This document shows, piece after piece, positions 10,521 through 20,045 of a DNA stretch of 64,000 nt (position 1 is its first letter; each line of letters opens with the position of its first letter). The notes under the pieces were generated by a model. The model was given only the letters and a program-made list of their open reading frames with translations, did not search any database and was not told the origin of the DNA. The translations under genes and the position numbers were made by a program. The stretch spans positions 62,001 to 126,000 of the forward strand of contig JAHDVF020001507.1 in NCBI GenBank assembly GCA_022606425.2, in the 5' to 3' direction. This stretch comes from Lepidostoma basale. Taxonomy: Eukaryota > Arthropoda > Insecta > Trichoptera > Lepidostomatidae.

Positions 10521-11274
10521 AATGTATGTATTTTAACGTGTATTATTTTAACATGTCTGTAAAATGTATACAGTAATTGGATTCTAAAGACCTGTTGTAT
10601 AAATTAATAAAAAAAGAAGAAGAATATATCAATGTATATTTAATTTTCAATTCTGGATGCTGCAATACATTTGATTAATCAGCAGATCTTGAGACCTAGT
10701 TATAAGTATTAAGACAAATATTGTATGCGGTTAAGTAATCTAATTTATTGATGTGTATTGAAGCAAAATCGTGAAAGCGAATTAAGATAAAAGATTTATG
10801 GCGTTCTATATGTGATTTAATTATCAATTAATTAATCTGAACATCAGAAATGAGCGTTTTAATTATTTTAAACATAAATAGCACATGTCTGATAACTGAC
10901 CAAAAATGAACTCAATTAGTAACAGCCCGTATCATTTGGAAATTATTATTGAAAATTAAGAGTTTGCGAAATAGAGGATATTGTTCAGTGGAGTAGAATC
11001 AGAAGAAGATACTGGAGGGACCATGTAGAGACATAGGAAAACATGGTATGATCAATATACCAGACAAAGACATAGGAAAACATGGTATGATCAATATAAT
11101 CAAATTTGGTGTCATTGCTACCTGATGCAATACGATATTTGTGATGGGGCGTACTTTAAACGGTATATACCCTATGTAGAAGACGAAATAAATTATTTCT
11201 AAAAATTTCATATGAGGCACTCATTTGTGGTTATACATTTTAAACTTATAGATATAAAATAAAACACTTTGCAC
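10521..11274. other. Spacer with LINE crumbs
   Basis: Mostly unassigned AT-rich DNA. 10965-11030 is a LINE-K scrap (EIEDIVQWSRIRRRYWRDHV). 11031-11103 holds two copies of a ~38-bp LINE-B scrap (acataggaaaacatggtatg..), a local duplication. Confidence 0.5.
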
Positions 11275-11548
11275 GTATGTATGTACAATTAGAGAACAGG
11301 TCGCTAGACGCAAATGGCAGTGGATCGGTCACACTCTGAGACGGAACCCAGCCTGCATCGCTCAGGGTGCAGTAGACTGGTCCCCTATGGGGGGAAAGAG
11401 ACAACGAGGCAGACCTAGAGCCACCTGTAGAAGAACCCTGCAGGACGAGGTTAAGGCGGCAGGCCTCACTTGGGATGATTTTAGGCATCAGGCATGCGAT
11501 AGAGTCGGGTGGATGTGCACCACGGAGGTGTGACAGGACAAAAATAAG
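11275..11548 (+). mobile_element. LINE-X2 tail fragment, AAG-tailed
   Basis: Encodes RRQWIGHTLRRNPACIAQ, WSPYGGKRQRGRPRATCRRT and LQDEVKAAGLTWDDF, then a stop, acaaaaataagaagaagaag. The GHTLRR..GRPR pattern is the C-terminal tail of RTE-like LINEs. A second, inverted copy is at 45180-45420. Confidence 0.78.
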
Positions 11549-11665
11549 AAGAAGAAGAAGAATGGTTATTACAATCGATGCCAACTAGTTTCGCTTTGAC
11601 CCAAACTTCATCAGGACAGTAACAACTGTTGTATTGATTCACTAATATGTACTGTTAACTCTTCT
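11549..11665 (-). mobile_element. Hammerhead family F single repeat
   Basis: The minus strand carries the ribozyme motif followed by GGCATCGATTGTAATAACC. A family F inverted pair is at 41770-41975. It abuts the AAG tail of LINE-X2. Confidence 0.6.
11579..11618 (-). ncRNA. Hammerhead ribozyme-like motif with full core, family F
   Basis: Minus strand: helix I strand TGTC, the exact box CTGATGA (11608-11614), one A, a helix II region around GTTTG..CAAAGC, GAAAC, two-base loop TA, GTT as cleavage triplet, then GGCA. TGTC and GGCA pair (one G-U). Helix II is weak here, but the 41770-41975 copy has a clean GCTT/AAGC. The catalytic bases C3, G5, A6, G8, G12, A13 and A14 are all present. Confidence 0.72.
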
Positions 11666-12130
11666 TATCATTTATACTTGTGATATCATGTAATTGACCT
11701 TATTTTATTGTTTTATGTGTTTTGTTTATGTACTGTAATCGCTGTTTGTTATCCCAAATAAATAAATAAATAAGGCTCGGCAGAACACACATTGAGAACC
11801 GTTGTTCTAGTGTATCATCTTATATAGACTTATTGCTAGCTACCTCATAACTCATTCAATTTAACTATCGGAAAACTATGTTGTAGGAAATGCTAATACT
11901 GAAACAATGGCGATTTTTTTCAAGAGTAATTAAATATGTTTTCAGCGCTTTGAAACTTCTTCCGCTAATTTAAACTTTTATTAAATACCACAAAAAATTA
12001 ACGAACAAGCATGTAAAGACGGAAATATAAAATTTCACTTCTCGTCGTCCGGTGGAGCGACATCTCACGTCTGAATTAATAAATTAATTAAAGAGTATTA
12101 TGTAAAAAAAATGCATAAAAAAAAACTAAA
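11666..12130. other. No gene recognised
   Basis: AT-rich; an (AAAT)n run near 11757-11773 could be a retroposon tail (compare 31605-31618). Otherwise nothing. Confidence 0.4.
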
Positions 12131-12510
12131 ACCAACTAACCATCACGCCGTCTCTCCGAAGGGGTAGGCAGATAGAATGAACTGCCACACTTTTCTTTCC
12201 TGACATGTTTCTCTCGCTTTTTCAACATCGAGTCATGCACGCGCGTCGATTTCTCTGACTCTTCACGTGGCCGACATTCAATATTTGATTTATGTGATCG
12301 TGCCACTTATCCTCAGTCTTCCTCTATTTCTAGTTCCATTTACATCGTTCACATATACTTATTTTACCATTCTTTCTTCATTCATTCTTTCCATGAGTCC
12401 AAACGATCTTAATGGTTCTTTCATTATTTTGTTCATAACACCATCATTCGCACCGCATTCACTTCTTATATTAAATTTTATCAATAAAAGGCCGTTCACA
12501 ATGGAGTTCT
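12131..12510 (-). mobile_element. LINE-A copy, 5' truncated
   Basis: The minus strand encodes CGANDGVMNKIMKEPLRSFG, the VNDVNGTRNRGR-type block and the NRRACMTRC tail, followed by ggcgtgatggttagttggtt. It ends on the LINE-A 3' end near 12131. Its 5' side is replaced by a LINE-K piece. Confidence 0.8.
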
Positions 12511-12670
12511 TGCTCCTTCTTCTTCTTCTTCTGATTGTAGATCTTGCGATCTGTTTATGCAGGAAATCAACTTTCTTCCTGTGATGAAGACGACCAGCCT
12601 TCTCTCCTTCTCTTTGGTGATATTAGGAATTCTCAATATTAGGAATTATTGCTGGATCCATTCTCTCGAT
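12511..12670 (-). mobile_element. LINE-K 3' fragment
   Basis: The minus strand reads tgatctcttcatcacaggaa-type sequence with an (AAG)n stretch at 12519-12535. It resembles the 3' end of 63655-63998. Confidence 0.6.
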
Positions 12671-12689
12671 GTGGTCAAATCGTCAAGGG

Positions 12690-12868
12690 TAAAGCTATAA
12701 TATTGATTCTCGTGACATGCGATAGGTAGCTAATCTATCGCCATTTTAATGTTACGTGAAATCTAAACCAGACTAAAAAAAGTGTGACAATTACGCTGCC
12801 ATCGCCGGCAATCGAACCCGGGACCTTCGATGTGGCAATCAAAGTAGTCACGAAAGTCGTCAAGGTCT
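12690..12868 (-). mobile_element. SINE-T copy (tRNA-derived)
   Basis: The minus strand carries GGTTCGATTGCCGGCGATGG (B box and T-arm side) and the conserved body ggctacctatcgcatgtcac. The A-box side is eroded. Compare 56150-56406. Confidence 0.78.
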
Positions 12869-13324
12869 TATGTATGGAAGCGAAGCATGGAACTGGCAGA
12901 AGAAGGATGAGAGCAGAATAAATGCAGTAGATATAAGATCCATTAGACTTGATGTGGTTAAAAAGATGTACGAAAGAGTTTCAAATGCTGATATAAGGTA
13001 GGAATGTAGAGCGGAAAAAAGTTTTATGAACAATATTATGAAAGGTTCACTGTGTTGGTTTGGTCACGTGGAACGCATGGATGAAGAAAGTTAAGAAAAT
13101 ATACGTTAACGATGTGAATGGAGTATGGAGTCGAGGGAAACCGAGGAAAACATGGCATGACCAAATCAACCCAATTTTAAAGGTTGGCCATGTTATAAGC
13201 CGGAAGAATCGACGTGCGTGTATTACTTGCTGTTTGAATGTGGATGAAGCTAGAGAGGTGAGACAGGATAGAGTAGTGTGGCGGTCCATTCTCTCTGCCT
13301 ACCCTTTCGGGGAAACGGCGTGAT
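12869..13324 (+). mobile_element. LINE-C copy, 5' truncated
   Basis: Encodes LMYGSEAWNWQKKDESRINAV, FNEYYERFTVLVWSRGTHG-type degenerate centre, then NGVWSRGKPRKTWHDQINPI, VGHVISRKNRRACITC and WRSILSAYPFGETA at the end of a clean 87-codon frame (13060-13323). Subfamily C is marked by NGV.SRG and ILKVGHV.SR. The (GTTA)n tail is replaced by a hammerhead D repeat. Confidence 0.83.
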
Positions 13325-13405
13325 AGAAGATGGCAGCGCGCTGCCAAAACCGGTCGAAGACTCAAACATTAGTGGATTTTAATTAAATATACATTATTTT
13401 AGTTG
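13325..13405 (+). mobile_element. Hammerhead family D repeat
   Basis: Plus-strand motif: AGAAGA, T, helix II GGCAGC/GCTGCC (perfect), then AAAAC (first G of GAAAC lost), CG, GTC. The GGCAGC hairpin next to accggtcga is the family D signature (59726-59790, 62527-62558). Likely inactive. Confidence 0.55.
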
Positions 13406-13436
13406 CACGAGCTGCATTTAATAAAATGAGAACATT

Positions 13437-13920
13437 ATTTTTCAACGACAATCTTAACTTGAAACTCTGACAAAGAATGATTAAATGTTATATATGTTCT
13501 GTTCTACTATATGGCTGCGAAACCTGGACTCTGAAAGTAAATGTAATGAACCGGTTAAAAGCGTTCAAGATGTGAATATACCGCAGAATGCTTCGTATAC
13601 CGTGGACCGATAGGGTCAGTAATGCAGACGTACTGCAGAGAGCCAGAGCCAATAGGGAGCTGTTGTCAAGTGTAAAAATTAGAAAGGTCTCATATTTGGG
13701 TTATGTGCTTAGGGGAGAAAAATACCAACTCCTTCAACTGATATTAATGGGTAAAGTGGAGGGACGTCGGGGAGTTGGTAAAAGGCAGCTGTCCTGGCTG
13801 CGGAATATCAAAGAGTGGACAGGAATAACAATAGTTCAGAACCTGTTACAAGTGGCGCAGGATATAGATGCCTTTGATGTAGTGATCGCCAACGTTGGGG
13901 GGACCTGACACGGCACCGAA
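13437..13920 (+). mobile_element. LINE-X (BovB/RTE-like) C-terminal fragment
   Basis: Encodes MIKCYICSVLLYGCETWTLK, a stop, IYRRMLRIPWTDRVSNADVL, VSYLGYVLRGEKYQLLQLI, GRRGVGKRQLSWLRNIKEW and AQDIDAFDVVIANVGGT. The LLYGCETW..LRI.W.D..TN..VL..G...R pattern is the thumb/tail region of RTE-clade proteins such as BovB. One in-frame stop separates the two parts; the 3' 106 codons are open. Confidence 0.82.
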
Positions 13921-14394
13921 AGCAGATCCATTTTATAAAGATTTTTTAAATTTTGATTTTGATTTTAATTTTTTAGGAATCCATCAATTGAATTCTGATT
14001 ACATTCGCTTTATCAAAGTGTTGTGTGGTCATCACAAATATTATGTATCAAATTATAATATGTAAATCATGTAATGCGTTTCGATATTTTCTATTTTGCA
14101 TATATAATTTATTATTCGCAGAGCAAAATTCTAATTACTTTCATTTTTAGATTGTGTGTTTTATTCGTGTATAATCTGCATAGTTTAAGAAATATTAATT
14201 ATTATTTAAAGTGCTAATTGGGTGATTTAAATATTACGAGAAACAATGTGATAACGGAAATGTAAATGGCAAATTTTTTACCCTTTCACGATTATGTTTT
14301 TCAATAAAAAAATAAATTATTTTAAATGAATAAATTTGATGAACTGGTGCATTTAAAGCTGTCATCGCAAATAAAAGTTAAATAAATATTTTGA
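13921..14394. other. No gene recognised
   Basis: AT-rich 3' flank of LINE-X, (TTTTGA)n-like at 13946-13966, then unassigned DNA. Confidence 0.4.
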
Positions 14395-14497
14395 AAAGCT
14401 AAGATGGCAGTGCATAATGGTGTTTTTCTTCTGACCCTTATGTCTGGAATGGAAGCGAAGCATGAAACTGGCATAAGATGAATGAAAGTATAATAAA

Positions 14498-14689
14498 CTT
14501 TCATATGAAGCACTTAATTTATGGTGTGACATTATTAAATAAAATAATAATACACTTTTAGTAATTTTTATTAACACCACTTTATTTGATAATAGTTGAC
14601 GAAGCTCCGGCGGGAGCGAAACCGGTTGATGTTACCAAATAAAGTGGTGTTAATACAAATTACTAAATTTGTGTTATTATTTTATTTAA
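14498..14689 (+). mobile_element. Hammerhead hairpin element (family K-hp) with ~14-bp target-site duplication
   Basis: Long inverted repeat: ttaaataaaataataatacac and attaacaccactttatttg on the left pair with caaataaagtggtgttaat and gtgttattattttatttaa on the right. The centre is a hammerhead motif, so the arms form a very long helix I. It is flanked by GAAAGTATAATAAA (14484-14497) and the same with one change (14690-14703). Confidence 0.78.
14596..14627 (+). ncRNA. Hammerhead ribozyme-like motif in a long hairpin
   Basis: TTGACGA (C3 changed to T, otherwise CTGANGA), one A, perfect helix II GCTCC/GGAGC with loop GGCG, GAAAC, CG, GTT. Helix I is supplied by the ~75-bp flanking inverted repeat after a short internal loop. 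The C3 change would weaken cleavage in this copy. Confidence 0.62.
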
Positions 14690-15274
14690 GAAAGTATTAT
14701 AAATGCAGTAGAAGTGAGATCTCTTCGATGAATATGTCTTAAATCTGTGTATGATAGTGTTTCAAATGCAAATATAAGAAGTGATTGCAGTGCAAATGAA
14801 AGTTTTAATAAAAAAATCATCAAAGTATCATTAAGATGGTTTGAATGCATAGAAATAATGAACGATGAAATATTGACAAAAAAGTAAATACGAAGCAGAA
14901 ATTTTAAGAAGAAAAGTGGAAAATAGAGAAAACTGCAGCATTATAAACTCAATTTTTTTAAATTTTATTTTGGAGAAAGAATGGTAAAAAAGTATATGTG
15001 AACGATGTAAATGGAACTAGAAATAGAGGAAGACCGAGGAAAACGTGGCACGATCAAATAATAAATCAACTATTGGATGTCGGCCACGTGAGGAGTCAGA
15101 GAAATCGACACGCGTGCATGACGTGATGTATGAATGTTTAGGAAGCGAGAGAAATATGGATGGCTAGTTAGTTAGTTAGTTAAAGCGCCGTTTTTATGAA
15201 TTAATCATCTGAAAGGCGTTGTAGAAATGGCTCCATTTTATGGAATAGTTTAAAATAAACATATTAAGTGTGAG

Positions 15275-15650
15275 GGCTGCACCTAACGCCGTCGATTAAA
15301 ATTTAAAACAAGCTCATGAGTTCTAAGTGGAGCTTATTCCATAATTGAGAGCCCTCTATATGAGAGAGTATGGGGTATATCCTTGGCTCTATCCAACGGC
15401 ATTTCTCTTGGGTATACTGAGGGGGGAAGGATTAATGGCAAAGCATTTTTTCATGCTGATTTGGGGCTCTATTGAGAACCCCTATGTTCGGAAGTTATAG
15501 GTTTTTTTGTTCCTGATAATTACATGCGACAGCGGCGATATCAATTGTTCTGTGCTCTGTCACGCAGAACCAACCTGCTTTTAGTGATGCCAGTAGGAAG
15601 AGCAATTCAAAAAGTGTATTTTCGTTCAGATATGGTTTGGTGATTTTCGA
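15275..15650 (+). mobile_element. LINE-J fragment (Jockey superfamily), degenerate
   Basis: Contains the family landmarks VFVPDNYMRQRRYQLFCALS in broken form (ttcctgataattacatgcga), RTNLLLVMPVGRAIQKVYF and the DMVWxFSKSKYEI end. Matches the block QRQHR.F..P..RTNLP.VTPVGRAI seen intact at 25815-26425. Confidence 0.7.
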
Positions 15651-16020
15651 AAAGCAAGTACGAAATACATAAACAAATAGTACGGGTACAATTAGTAAAC
15701 ATACTGTTAGACCTGGAGATATATTGATTGCATTGACATGTTCAGGCGTTTGCTGGTTAAGAACAGTACATTTTGATTGTTATTTTATGTAAGCTGATTA
15801 GGAAATGCAAACTTAAAATGTATCATCTCCTGTCAAGCGTTGGATAATTTACATGATAGCTCGTAGTGGATTCCATAGCTACAGGATGTTATATTAATGA
15901 TTTATGAAAAATAACTTATGCACTTCTATCACACACTCAAAACATATTTATTTATATTTCTTCTACAAAAATGAGACGTAACAAACGTAACATACGAGTA
16001 ACTCAGAAGAATCCCAAATA
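15651..16020. other. No gene recognised
   Basis: AT-rich DNA between LINE-J and SINE-T. Nothing identified. Confidence 0.4.
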
Positions 16021-16290
16021 TGTACAGGACGACCTTCGTGGCCGAGTGGTAAGTGCTTTAACTGCCACCCCAAAGATCCCGGGTTCGATTCCCGGCGATG
16101 GCAGTGTGATTGTCACACTGCCTTTGGTCTGATGCAGAATTCACCTAACAAAAAAATGACGATAGATTGGCTACCTATCACATGTCACGAAAATCAAAAT
16201 GATAGTTATACCTTTTACATCGATTTGGCTTGCGCTGTAATGATGTAAAAATAGATTTCACACAATAATAATAAAAATATTATGTCGGCG
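16021..16290 (+). mobile_element. SINE-T copy, near full length
   Basis: The head GACCTTCGTGGCCGAGTGG (A box) and ccgggttcgattcccgg (T-arm with B box) resembles a tRNA-Ser/Leu. It is followed by a tRNA-unrelated body (gattggctacctatcacatg) and an (AAT)n tail. Six copies lie in the window. RNA polymerase III boxes intact; this is a SINE, not a functional tRNA gene, because no acceptor stem forms. Confidence 0.88.
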
Positions 16291-16309
16291 AAGCTCTCTT
16301 TCCAAAGTT

Positions 16310-16520
16310 GGTTATAAATTTGTTTACCTCACTGACACTCAAAATGTCCAAATCGCAAACAATTAAATTCAACGTCCGAATTGATCTTCCTACTGGCATC
16401 ACCAAAGGCAATTGATGTCGGCGTTGTCGCAGGAATCCATCAGGATCAAAATGATCTAAACACAGAACATAAGGGTTCTCAATAGAGCCCCGAATGCCAT
16501 ATCAAGATGAGCACATGCTA
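16310..16520 (-). mobile_element. LINE-J fragment
   Basis: The minus strand reads GSIENPYVLCLDHFDPDGF, then RRQHQLPLVMPVGRSIRTLN-type sequence. It is most like 54920-55180 (-) and 15275-15650 (+). Confidence 0.68.
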
Positions 16521-16547
16521 ACAGACTATTTAAAACTATTATTTCTA

Positions 16548-16905
16548 ACCAAACATCACGCCATATCACCGGAGGAGTAGGCAGAGAGGATGGACCTACA
16601 CACTGCTCTGTCCCGACATTCTCTCGAGATTTTACCGGGTTCGAACATTGCCTCCTTTTAGTAATTGATTAATTTGGTCATGCCATGTTCTCCTCGGTCG
16701 TTCTCGGCTTCTTTTTCCATTCACACTGCTAGTATACATTTTAAAAATCATTATTCTCTCATCAATTAGTCCCAAATGTCCAAACCATCTAAGCAATATT
16801 TTTCATAACTTCCTTAATTCGTCGTTTGGTATTCTATCATACTTCGTTTTTACGCACATTCTTCACAGTGACTTTATTTCTACGGATTTACTTCAATACA
16901 ATTGA
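16548..16905 (-). mobile_element. LINE-B copy, 5' truncated
   Basis: The minus strand starts at the NAVEIKSLxKMC region and runs through LRWFGHLGLIDE, RGRPRKTWHD and SGEIA to the 3' end. Degenerate, with a deletion in the NRRAC block. A SINE-T head follows directly. Confidence 0.78.
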
Positions 16906-16907
16906 CG

Positions 16908-16972
16908 ACCTTCGTGGTCCAGTGGTACGTGCTTTGACTGCCGCACCGAAGGTCCTGGGTTCGATTCATGGC
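16908..16972 (+). mobile_element. SINE-T head fragment
   Basis: Only the tRNA-like head: GACCTTCGTGGTCCAGTGG and cctgggttcgattc. It joins directly to LINE-B sequence (ttttagtaattgattaa), so the SINE body is missing. Confidence 0.75.
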
Positions 16973-17540
16973 AATTTTAGTAATTGATTAATTTTGTCAT
17001 GCCATATTCTCCTCGTTCTCGGTTTCTTTTTTTATTCACACTGCTGGTATACAACTTTTAACCATTATTCCCTCATTCATTCGTTCCATATGTCCCAACC
17101 CTCATCAATTCGTCCCATATGTTCAAACCCTCATTTATTCGTTCCATATGTCCAAACCCTCATCCATTCGTCCCATATATCCAAACCCTAATCCATTTTT
17201 CCCATATGTCCAAATCCTCATCCATTCGTCCCATATAGCCAAACCATTATTCATTCGTCCCATTTGTCCAAACCCTCATCCAATCGTCCCATATATCTTA
17301 ACTCCCATCCATTCCTCCCATATGTCGAACCCCCCATCCATTCGTCCCATATATCAAAACCCTCATCTATTCGTCCCATATGTCCAAACCCTCATCCATT
17401 CGTCTTATATTTCCAAACCCTCATCCATTCGTCCCATATGTCCAAAGTGATATTTCTAAAAAAATATTTAGGATATCATCATCTTCCTTACATTATTTCC
17501 TTATTTCATCGTTTGGTAATATTTAAGCCGACTTGCGACC
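16973..17540 (-). mobile_element. LINE-B copy containing an expanded 29-bp repeat
   Basis: Minus-strand LINE-B from WHDKINQLLK (16973-17015) to the MVKSCIPAV region, then a 13-copy tandem expansion (17071-17447), then the upstream coding piece (17448-17540, LPNDEIRK-like). Confidence 0.8.
17071..17447. repeat. 29-bp minisatellite derived from LINE-B coding sequence
   Basis: Thirteen head-to-tail copies of a 29-bp unit (core cattcgtcccatatgtccaaa). The unit is the inverse of the LINE-B stretch coding for FGHMERMDE, present once in ordinary copies. 13 x 29 = 377 bp, with no length variants. 29 is not a multiple of three, so the plus strand is open in rotating frames, which explains the apparent ORFs here. 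Confidence 0.93.
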
Positions 17541-17639
17541 AACTAGTTTATCGAAACCGATTGTGATCCTAAGTCGAAGATCATCTGATATATTTTATTA
17601 AAACGATATTGAACAAATTAATTAAACTCAGTTTATTTC

Positions 17640-17775
17640 TTTCTCCCGATGATGAAGGTGTAATTGAAGCCATCGAAACATGTCATGAAAAATAAACTGA
17701 AAAGTGGATAAAAAGGGTTTTATTTAATACATAAAAAAATCGTCACTTTGGAATTCCACACCGTAAGTTTATCAA
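17640..17775 (+). mobile_element. Degenerate hammerhead-type repeat (family G-like)
   Basis: CCGATGA near 17646, an unclear helix II, then GAAAC, AT, GTC at 17675-17684 and a 3' part with ggaattccacaccgtaagtt, similar to the family G end ggaattccacagtgttaatg. The core is eroded. Confidence 0.45.
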
Positions 17776-17785
17776 TACAATACAA

Positions 17786-18150
17786 ACCATCACGCCGTTT
17801 CCCCGCAGGGGTAGGCAGAGAGAATGAATCGCCACACTACTCTATCCTGGCACACCTCTCTAGCTTCCTCCACATTCATACAACGAGTCATACACGCACG
17901 TCGATTCCTTCGCTTCTAACATGATCAAGCTTTAAAATTTGATTAATTTGGTCATGCCATGTTTTCCTAGGTCTGCCTCGACTCCGTACCCCATTTACAT
18001 CATAAACGTATACTTTCTTAACCATTCTTTATCCATCCATACGTTCCATATGTCCGAACCAACGCAGCGATCCTTTCATAATTTTGTTCATAATACCTTC
18101 TTCCGCTCTACATTCCTTTCTTATATCAGCCTTTAAGTTAATCCTTGCTT
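17786..18150 (-). mobile_element. LINE-C copy, 5' truncated
   Basis: The minus strand encodes KADIRKECRAEEGIMNKIMK, GSLRWFGHMERMDKEWLRK, NGVRSRGRPRKTWHDQINQI and the NRRACMTRCMNVEEARE tail. Confidence 0.83.
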
Positions 18151-18387
18151 ATTCCTTTATCAGCAGCCGTAAGTTTATCTAAAGTTAAAAACGTTGTTAA
18201 TTAAAAAGAGAAAGATTAAAACACCCTGTATGTGGAGCTCCATCAATAGACAACCTTTCACGACATTGGCGATTATTACATCACACGGTGTAGTTAAGCT
18301 AACTAACTCCTCTTTGTTATTTTCATTATTAGGTATATGCATTTCGGCACTACAGGGGGACTACTAATAATTAACAGCTTTAAATAA

Positions 18388-18715
18388 ATAACTAACTAAC
18401 TTACTAACTAATTAACCATCACGCCGTCTCCCCGAAGGGGTAGGCAGAAAGAATGGACTGCCACACTTTTCTTTCCTGACATATTCATCGAGTCATGCAC
18501 GCGCGTCGATTTCTCTGACTCCTCACATGGCCGAGATTCAATATTTGATTTATTTGATCGTGCCACGTTTTCCTCGGTCTTCCTCTATTTCTGGTTCCAT
18601 TTAAATCGTTATCTTATAATTTTTTTACCATTGTTTCTTTATTCGTTATTTCCATATGTCCAAACCACCGTAATGATCCTTTCATTATTTTGTTCATAGC
18701 ACCATCATTCGCACA
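18388..18715 (-). mobile_element. LINE-A copy, cut off by hammerhead element
   Basis: From the (GTTA)n-type end at 18388 through the WHDQINQILN block to CANDGAMNKIMKGSLRWFG at 18715, where family G begins. Confidence 0.8.
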
Positions 18716-18759
18716 AATTGAAAATAATTTTGTTTAATCAACAAAATATTAAAAAACAC

Positions 18760-18790
18760 GACATGTTTCGGAGGATACTTCCATCTTTAG
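18760..18790 (-). ncRNA. Hammerhead ribozyme-like motif, family G, left arm
   Basis: Minus strand: CTAAAGA (G5 changed to A), one T, helix II GGAAG/CCTCC (one mismatch) around TAT, GAAAC, AT, GTC. With its partner this supports a consensus CTGAAGA core. Confidence 0.58.
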
Positions 18791-18847
18791 GTGTAAAAAT
18801 ATAATAAAAAATAATCTTAATCTTCAGTTTTTATTATATTTTTACAT

Positions 18848-18880
18848 CTGAAGGTATGGAGGTATCCTCCGAAACAGGTC
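18848..18880 (+). ncRNA. Hammerhead ribozyme-like motif, family G, right arm
   Basis: CTGAAGG, three extra bases, perfect helix II GGAGG/CCTCC, GAAAC, AG, GTC. The small insertion before helix II makes activity doubtful. Confidence 0.55.
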
Positions 18881-19144
18881 GTGTTTTTTTTTATATTTTA
18901 TTAAATATTTTATGGATTAAACAAAGTTATTTTAAATTTCCTAAGAATATTATAATGTTAGGATTTTTATTGTTTTATGTTTATTTATTCTTCTTCTTAT
19001 GTTTATTTATTCATTTCCTGAGTATATTACTATGGAATTCCACAGTGTTAATGCCTTAGCGTTCAATAAGTTAAATTATAATATACGCTATATTTACAAT
19101 GAAATAACTTTAAAATCTGCTAAATCTAATATCTTTAATCCTAA

Positions 19145-19350
19145 AATCCGTTGAAATCTGTAAGGTTGAAGGCATTGTCGGATGGGGCAGACAACGTAGA
19201 TAAGACACTGAAATGCGCACGCGCAGAGGATGGATCCTTCCAGAATCCCACCTGAAAGACCGCCAAAGGGATGAAGGGATAGATGTAAGGCAACCACCCA
19301 CAAGAGGCCAGCTTGACTACAGGAACAGACCAAAGGTTAAAAAAGAGAAG
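19145..19350 (+). mobile_element. LINE-K 3' fragment, rearranged
   Basis: Encodes VEGIVGWGRQRR.DTEMRTRR, GWILPESHLKDRQRDEGID and the end RGQLDYRNRPKVKKEKK, an eroded LINE-K tail followed by an A/G-rich end. Confidence 0.55.
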
Positions 19351-19429
19351 AAAAATTTAATTAACTTTCAAGTCCTGTTTTTGATTTATTTCCCTTGTTC
19401 CATAATTCTAACCAAAGTACAATTTGATT

Positions 19430-20045
19430 AATGTAGAGCGGAAGAAAGTATTATAAACAAAATTATGAAAGGATCATTGGGTTGGTTAGGACATATTGCC
19501 TACCGGCCGCCAGAACCAATCTGCCTCTGGTGACACCGGTGGGAAGAGCAATTAGTCTGCTGAACGCGGTCTCCTCGGAGATCGACGTCTTTCATGTTAG
19601 TGAAAGTACGTTCAGAAGGCAAATACTCTTAATTCTGGAGAGTATCCTGTCTTCCTAATGTTGAACCATCTCTTATGCGTTTCTGGTAGTATACTATATA
19701 TAATATATTATTTCACCTGTTCTCAATAGATGCTTTAAAAATAAATTTTGTAATGTCTGTTGATGAAATAAACTGATTTGATTTGATTTGATTTGATTTG
19801 ATATTGAACGCATGGATGTAGGAAGAATGGTTTAAAAAGTATACGCTAATGGTATGAATGGAGTTCGGAGTCGTGCCGACCGAGGAAAACGTGGCATGAC
19901 CAAACTAATCAAATTTTAAAGGTTGACCATATTAGAAGTTACAAGAATTGACGTGCGCGTACGACTTGCTATATGAATGTGGATCGAGTAGTGTAGCGGT
20001 CCATTCTCTATGCCTACCCCTTCGGGGAAACGGCGTAATGGTTTA
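19430..20045 (+). mobile_element. LINE-C copy split by a LINE-J insertion
   Basis: CRAEESIINKIMKGSLGWLG ends at 19498; after the insertion the copy resumes as IERMDVGRMV (19807) and runs to ggcgtaatgg. ATATTG flanks the insertion on both sides (19493-19498 and 19801-19806). Confidence 0.85.
19499..19800 (+). mobile_element. Nested LINE-J 3' end with (TTTGA)n tail
   Basis: Encodes PTGRQNQSASG-type start (frame: AARTNLPLVTPVGRAISLL), NAVSSEIDVFHVSESTFR, a 3' UTR and four or five TTTGA units ending at 19800. 302 bp long, with exact boundaries. The terminal repeat shows how this LINE ends. Confidence 0.88.

Larger units (their letters stand above)
14395..15182 (+). mobile_element. LINE-A copy interrupted by a hammerhead hairpin
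   Basis: LINE-A pieces at 14395-14497 (AVHNGVFLLTLMSGMEAKHE), 14690-14880 and 14968-15182 (ERMVKKYM.ERC..NRGRPRKTW and tail ttagttagttagtta). The first gap is the 14498-14689 insertion; the second holds ~90 bp of unrelated AT-rich sequence. Confidence 0.82.
18716..19083. mobile_element. Hammerhead family G inverted-pair element
   Basis: Two inverted arms, each with a hammerhead motif near the centre and aacaaagttattttaaattt-type outer sequence; the right arm continues to ggaattccacagtgttaatg and attcaa. A ~55-bp AT-rich insertion lies in the right arm near 18960-19018. Same family as 10038-10520. Confidence 0.7.

Noticed and set aside
16026..16098. Apparent tRNA-Ser gene
   Set aside because: A and B boxes are good, but no acceptor stem pairs and the anticodon arm is poor. 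The same sequence recurs with a shared body and (AAT)n tail, so it is a SINE head.
17540..17565. GAAAC-CG-ATT that resembles the hammerhead 3' half
   Set aside because: No CTGANGA-like box or pairable helix upstream, and GATT in place of GTC/GTT.
16994..17566. Three overlapping ORFs of 65-100 codons with a proline/histidine-rich repeating protein
   Set aside because: They are frames through the 29-bp minisatellite, antisense to LINE coding sequence. Each repeat shifts the frame and no start context or independent support exists.
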